The position numbers were made by a program, and so were the translations under genes. From Dysidea avara (taxonomy: Eukaryota; Porifera; Demospongiae; Dictyoceratida; Dysideidae), in NCBI RefSeq assembly GCF_963678975.1, contig NC_089278.1, positions 14,923,959-14,987,958 of the forward strand: a stretch of DNA of 64,000 bases, read 5' to 3'. Positions 62,901-64,000 of this stretch are shown here, piece by piece. The notes beneath the pieces are model-generated. The model saw only the letters and a program-made list of their open reading frames with translations, ran no database searches and was not told where the DNA came from. The stretch's first letter is position 1, and every line of letters starts with the position of its first letter.

Positions 62901-64000
62901 TGTTCTTTGTCATCAGGTTTGACTGCTTCAGATGATGATGGTGTGAACTGTGATCAGACAGAACAGGTTGGTGCAAAAATACACAAGAAACTGGACAACA
63001 TGAGCATCATTGATGCATCAATTAAAAGAAGTGACCAAGTTCGATCTCTTGACCATCTGCAACCTGGAATTCAAGTTGACAAAAAGAAAGTTACTATCAA
63101 TCCAATGCTGCTGTTCTCGAGACTTATTGCTGTTGTACAGAGAGAAGAAGACATGGCTCAATTTTTTAACTATGAGCTTACAACAATCCCAACTTCCTTA
63201 TTCAAGGATAATTATTTACGAAAAACTGACAAGTCACAGCTATCAAGGGGCTTAAAGAATTCTGTTGAACCATCTGCACTGAATATACAAGCAAAGTATG
63301 TTCTTGATGGTGGTGCTCTTATCCATAAACTTAAATGGATAAAGAAAGGAACATACCAAGACATAGTGAAACAATATGTGAGTTACGTACGTGCCAAGTA
63401 TGGAAACTGCTGCATTGTTTTTGATGGCTACAAACAAGGTCCATCAATAAAAGATCATGAACATGAGAGGAGAGTAAAGAAAGCATGTGCAGATATACAA
63501 CTAATTGAATCTATGGAAGCCAATGTAAATCAGGAGACATTTCTTTCAAATGAAGGTAACAAAGCCCAGTTTATTTCACTACTAAGTTGCTACTTAAAAT
63601 CTGATGCCCAGGCTGTTCATAATTCTCCTGGAGATGCTGATACAATGATAGCTGCTTGTGCCCTTCAAATGGCTATGGAGGGAAAGGAGGTCAATGTGGT
63701 AGCAGATGACACGGATGTGCTCATCCTTTTAATGCACCACTGGACGGACGCTATGGCTGATGTGTATTTTCTGTCTGAGACCAAGAAATCACAGAAAAAA
63801 ACTTTACAAGTGTGGAGAATACGCGATCTGATTTCTAAGGCTGGGAATATAGTGACATCTCAACTATTGTTCATTCATGCTTGGACTGGCTGTGATACTA
63901 CCTCTGCAACTTTTGGACAAGGAAAAACAAACCTGGTAAAGAAAATCCAAGTATGTAAAGAAGTGCAACAGATTGCACTCTTGATGAGTGCTTCTTCTGC
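59955..64000 (+). CDS. Large intronless protein with N-terminal double CxxC/HxxC fingers and a FEN/XPG-like nuclease region (runs off the edge)
   Basis: One uninterrupted frame of at least 1348 codons from ATG 59955 (in-frame TGA upstream at 59904) to the window edge. Two similar N-terminal units have C18xxC21...H72xxC75 and C115xxC118...H179xxC182, probably zinc-binding. The middle is unrecognised, with a notable GGFHTMMSFMG...SGKSVSRALRGHF segment near 635-695 and an acidic stretch near 715-735. From about residue 1112 the order of acidic motifs fits a FEN/XPG-type nuclease: VLDGGALIH, CIVFDGYKQG, GDADTMIAACA, VADDTDVLILL, then AWTGCDTTSATFGQGK in the place of the FEN helix-turn-helix. I recall similar large uncharacterised proteins in many copies in marine invertebrates, which suggests a mobile or expanded family. 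Function unknown; the C-terminus lies outside the window. Confidence 0.85.
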   Translation, partial: MVEEEPSGANSRFAVDSCVICRQNFEKDKAITVTEKGMMSLISFSKKRGHSMLYAHLTECISSTPIGKVLVHKHCRRDYTNQRRATCSRNIEEDQLPQAKRLRSSMSSFNWKENCMLCGKNIKFDARHPERSKIHNVTTLTMHDNLLECCDKRGDEWASEVQKRLHGCFDLVAAEAIYHSNCYSRFLLNKGNTLSTSSVLGRTKDREMLYWFQLLCHWLESDADAELYTLTELHAKMSEFSDGSDVYTLKWLKQKLHEHYEDFIFFADVEGRGTVLCFRNMASYIINDKWYSEKKENTEEEAERIVSAAAKIIRAEIREINYDTTSYPTNEDVADVNKGREWIPLHLQTFLKIVIQSELKQNSIGHSIVQSARPRSVITPTLFGIGVEMDHVFGSRWLVNELSRLGFSITYDEVNRYKQSVIQSESLDNLLAEYLPGAFTQWVADNVDRNVASLDGNGSLYGMGIIAVSTPKDNVPLITKSRVISRQQRVKVNELVRDKGIPILQYVIPHKQGLASVLYKSIIELQVPYTLPSELYSNLLWHSGWTFSNTTRLRANWSGFMQNAFSDCHVSSCKSEVLLLPIIDLSPSDDNCMYSTLIYIEDQAERLNIPTPCVTFDQPLWLKAVEMIQAKSLNMVCRLGGFHTMMSFMGSIGAMMKGSGLEEALETVYGPNAVSHMISGKSVSRALRGHFLVEAALVNKLMLVVLPYQEELVEHNEGEDTNDCEAYDDDPISDKMDVIEDKLSVDDVKNIYDLYEGIQLQSIAIADIAESKELLKLEGCLLKYKLFLAEKSRTAKLWLQYIEYVETLKLFVLAERTGNWNLHLIATEQMLNLFAATGHINYAKSSRLYLQLMRELPTDHPWLYCCFIEQGFHTVRRSDRYWAGLWTDLIIEQVMMRSIKSRGGLTRGRGVTESVHLQWIYSMHKCAGIHDAMTTATNLKHRTSEQHIEFGTSRSKRDYEDLRKIQSWFNQYEPFDPNQPKLCSLSSGLTASDDDGVNCDQTEQVGAKIHKKLDNMSIIDASIKRSDQVRSLDHLQPGIQVDKKKVTINPMLLFSRLIAVVQREEDMAQFFNYELTTIPTSLFKDNYLRKTDKSQLSRGLKNSVEPSALNIQAKYVLDGGALIHKLKWIKKGTYQDIVKQYVSYVRAKYGNCCIVFDGYKQGPSIKDHEHERRVKKACADIQLIESMEANVNQETFLSNEGNKAQFISLLSCYLKSDAQAVHNSPGDADTMIAACALQMAMEGKEVNVVADDTDVLILLMHHWTDAMADVYFLSETKKSQKKTLQVWRIRDLISKAGNIVTSQLLFIHAWTGCDTTSATFGQGKTNLVKKIQVCKEVQQIALLMSASS

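Overview
The window is animal (metazoan) nuclear DNA, AT-rich, with multi-exon genes using GT-AG introns, secreted and membrane proteins typical of animals, and a very heavy load of small DNA transposons. The mix fits an early-branching marine invertebrate such as a sponge. That placement is an inference from style, not from a diagnostic marker.

Layout: positions 1-1075 are a 30-31 bp minisatellite, followed by a hairpin element and other transposon debris. A plus-strand gene for an inter-alpha-trypsin-inhibitor heavy-chain-like protein (VIT, VWA and ITIH C-terminal domains) runs from about 4052 to 11937. Its last part, the intergenic DNA and the 3' exons of a converging cytochrome P450 form a block (8103-16351) that occurs again at 21504-33859. 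Between the copies lies a minus-strand secreted subtilisin-like (S8) protease gene, 18000-20751. The first copy keeps the whole ITIH-like gene but only the last four P450 exons. The second keeps only the last part of the ITIH-like gene but feeds into a complete P450 gene (A, minus strand, 43950 to 26093). A second complete P450 gene (B, 59360 to 44742) lies head-to-tail with it. Both P450 genes have 14 exons with matching intron positions. My exon models give 522 and 520 residues without a frame break.

The second copy of the block carries a broken Ty3/gypsy LTR retrotransposon (27340-33182) in a P450 intron. That element contains a hAT-like insertion, which contains yet another TIR element. 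Because the block is duplicated, several insertions can be compared with their empty sites. P450 B carries, in an intron, a perfect 375 bp (CAGG) array that would be read as CCUG in the transcript.

From 59955 to the right edge an uninterrupted reading frame of at least 1348 codons encodes a large protein with two CxxC...HxxC fingers at the N-terminus and a divergent FEN/XPG-like nuclease region near the visible C-terminus. It has no intron in what is otherwise an intron-rich window and is the strongest candidate for a poorly described system. About twenty non-autonomous TIR or hairpin elements, two small elements with direct terminal repeats, and a dispersed ~28 bp motif with a palindromic core fill most of the rest. 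All splice sites and domains were read by eye; no database search was run.
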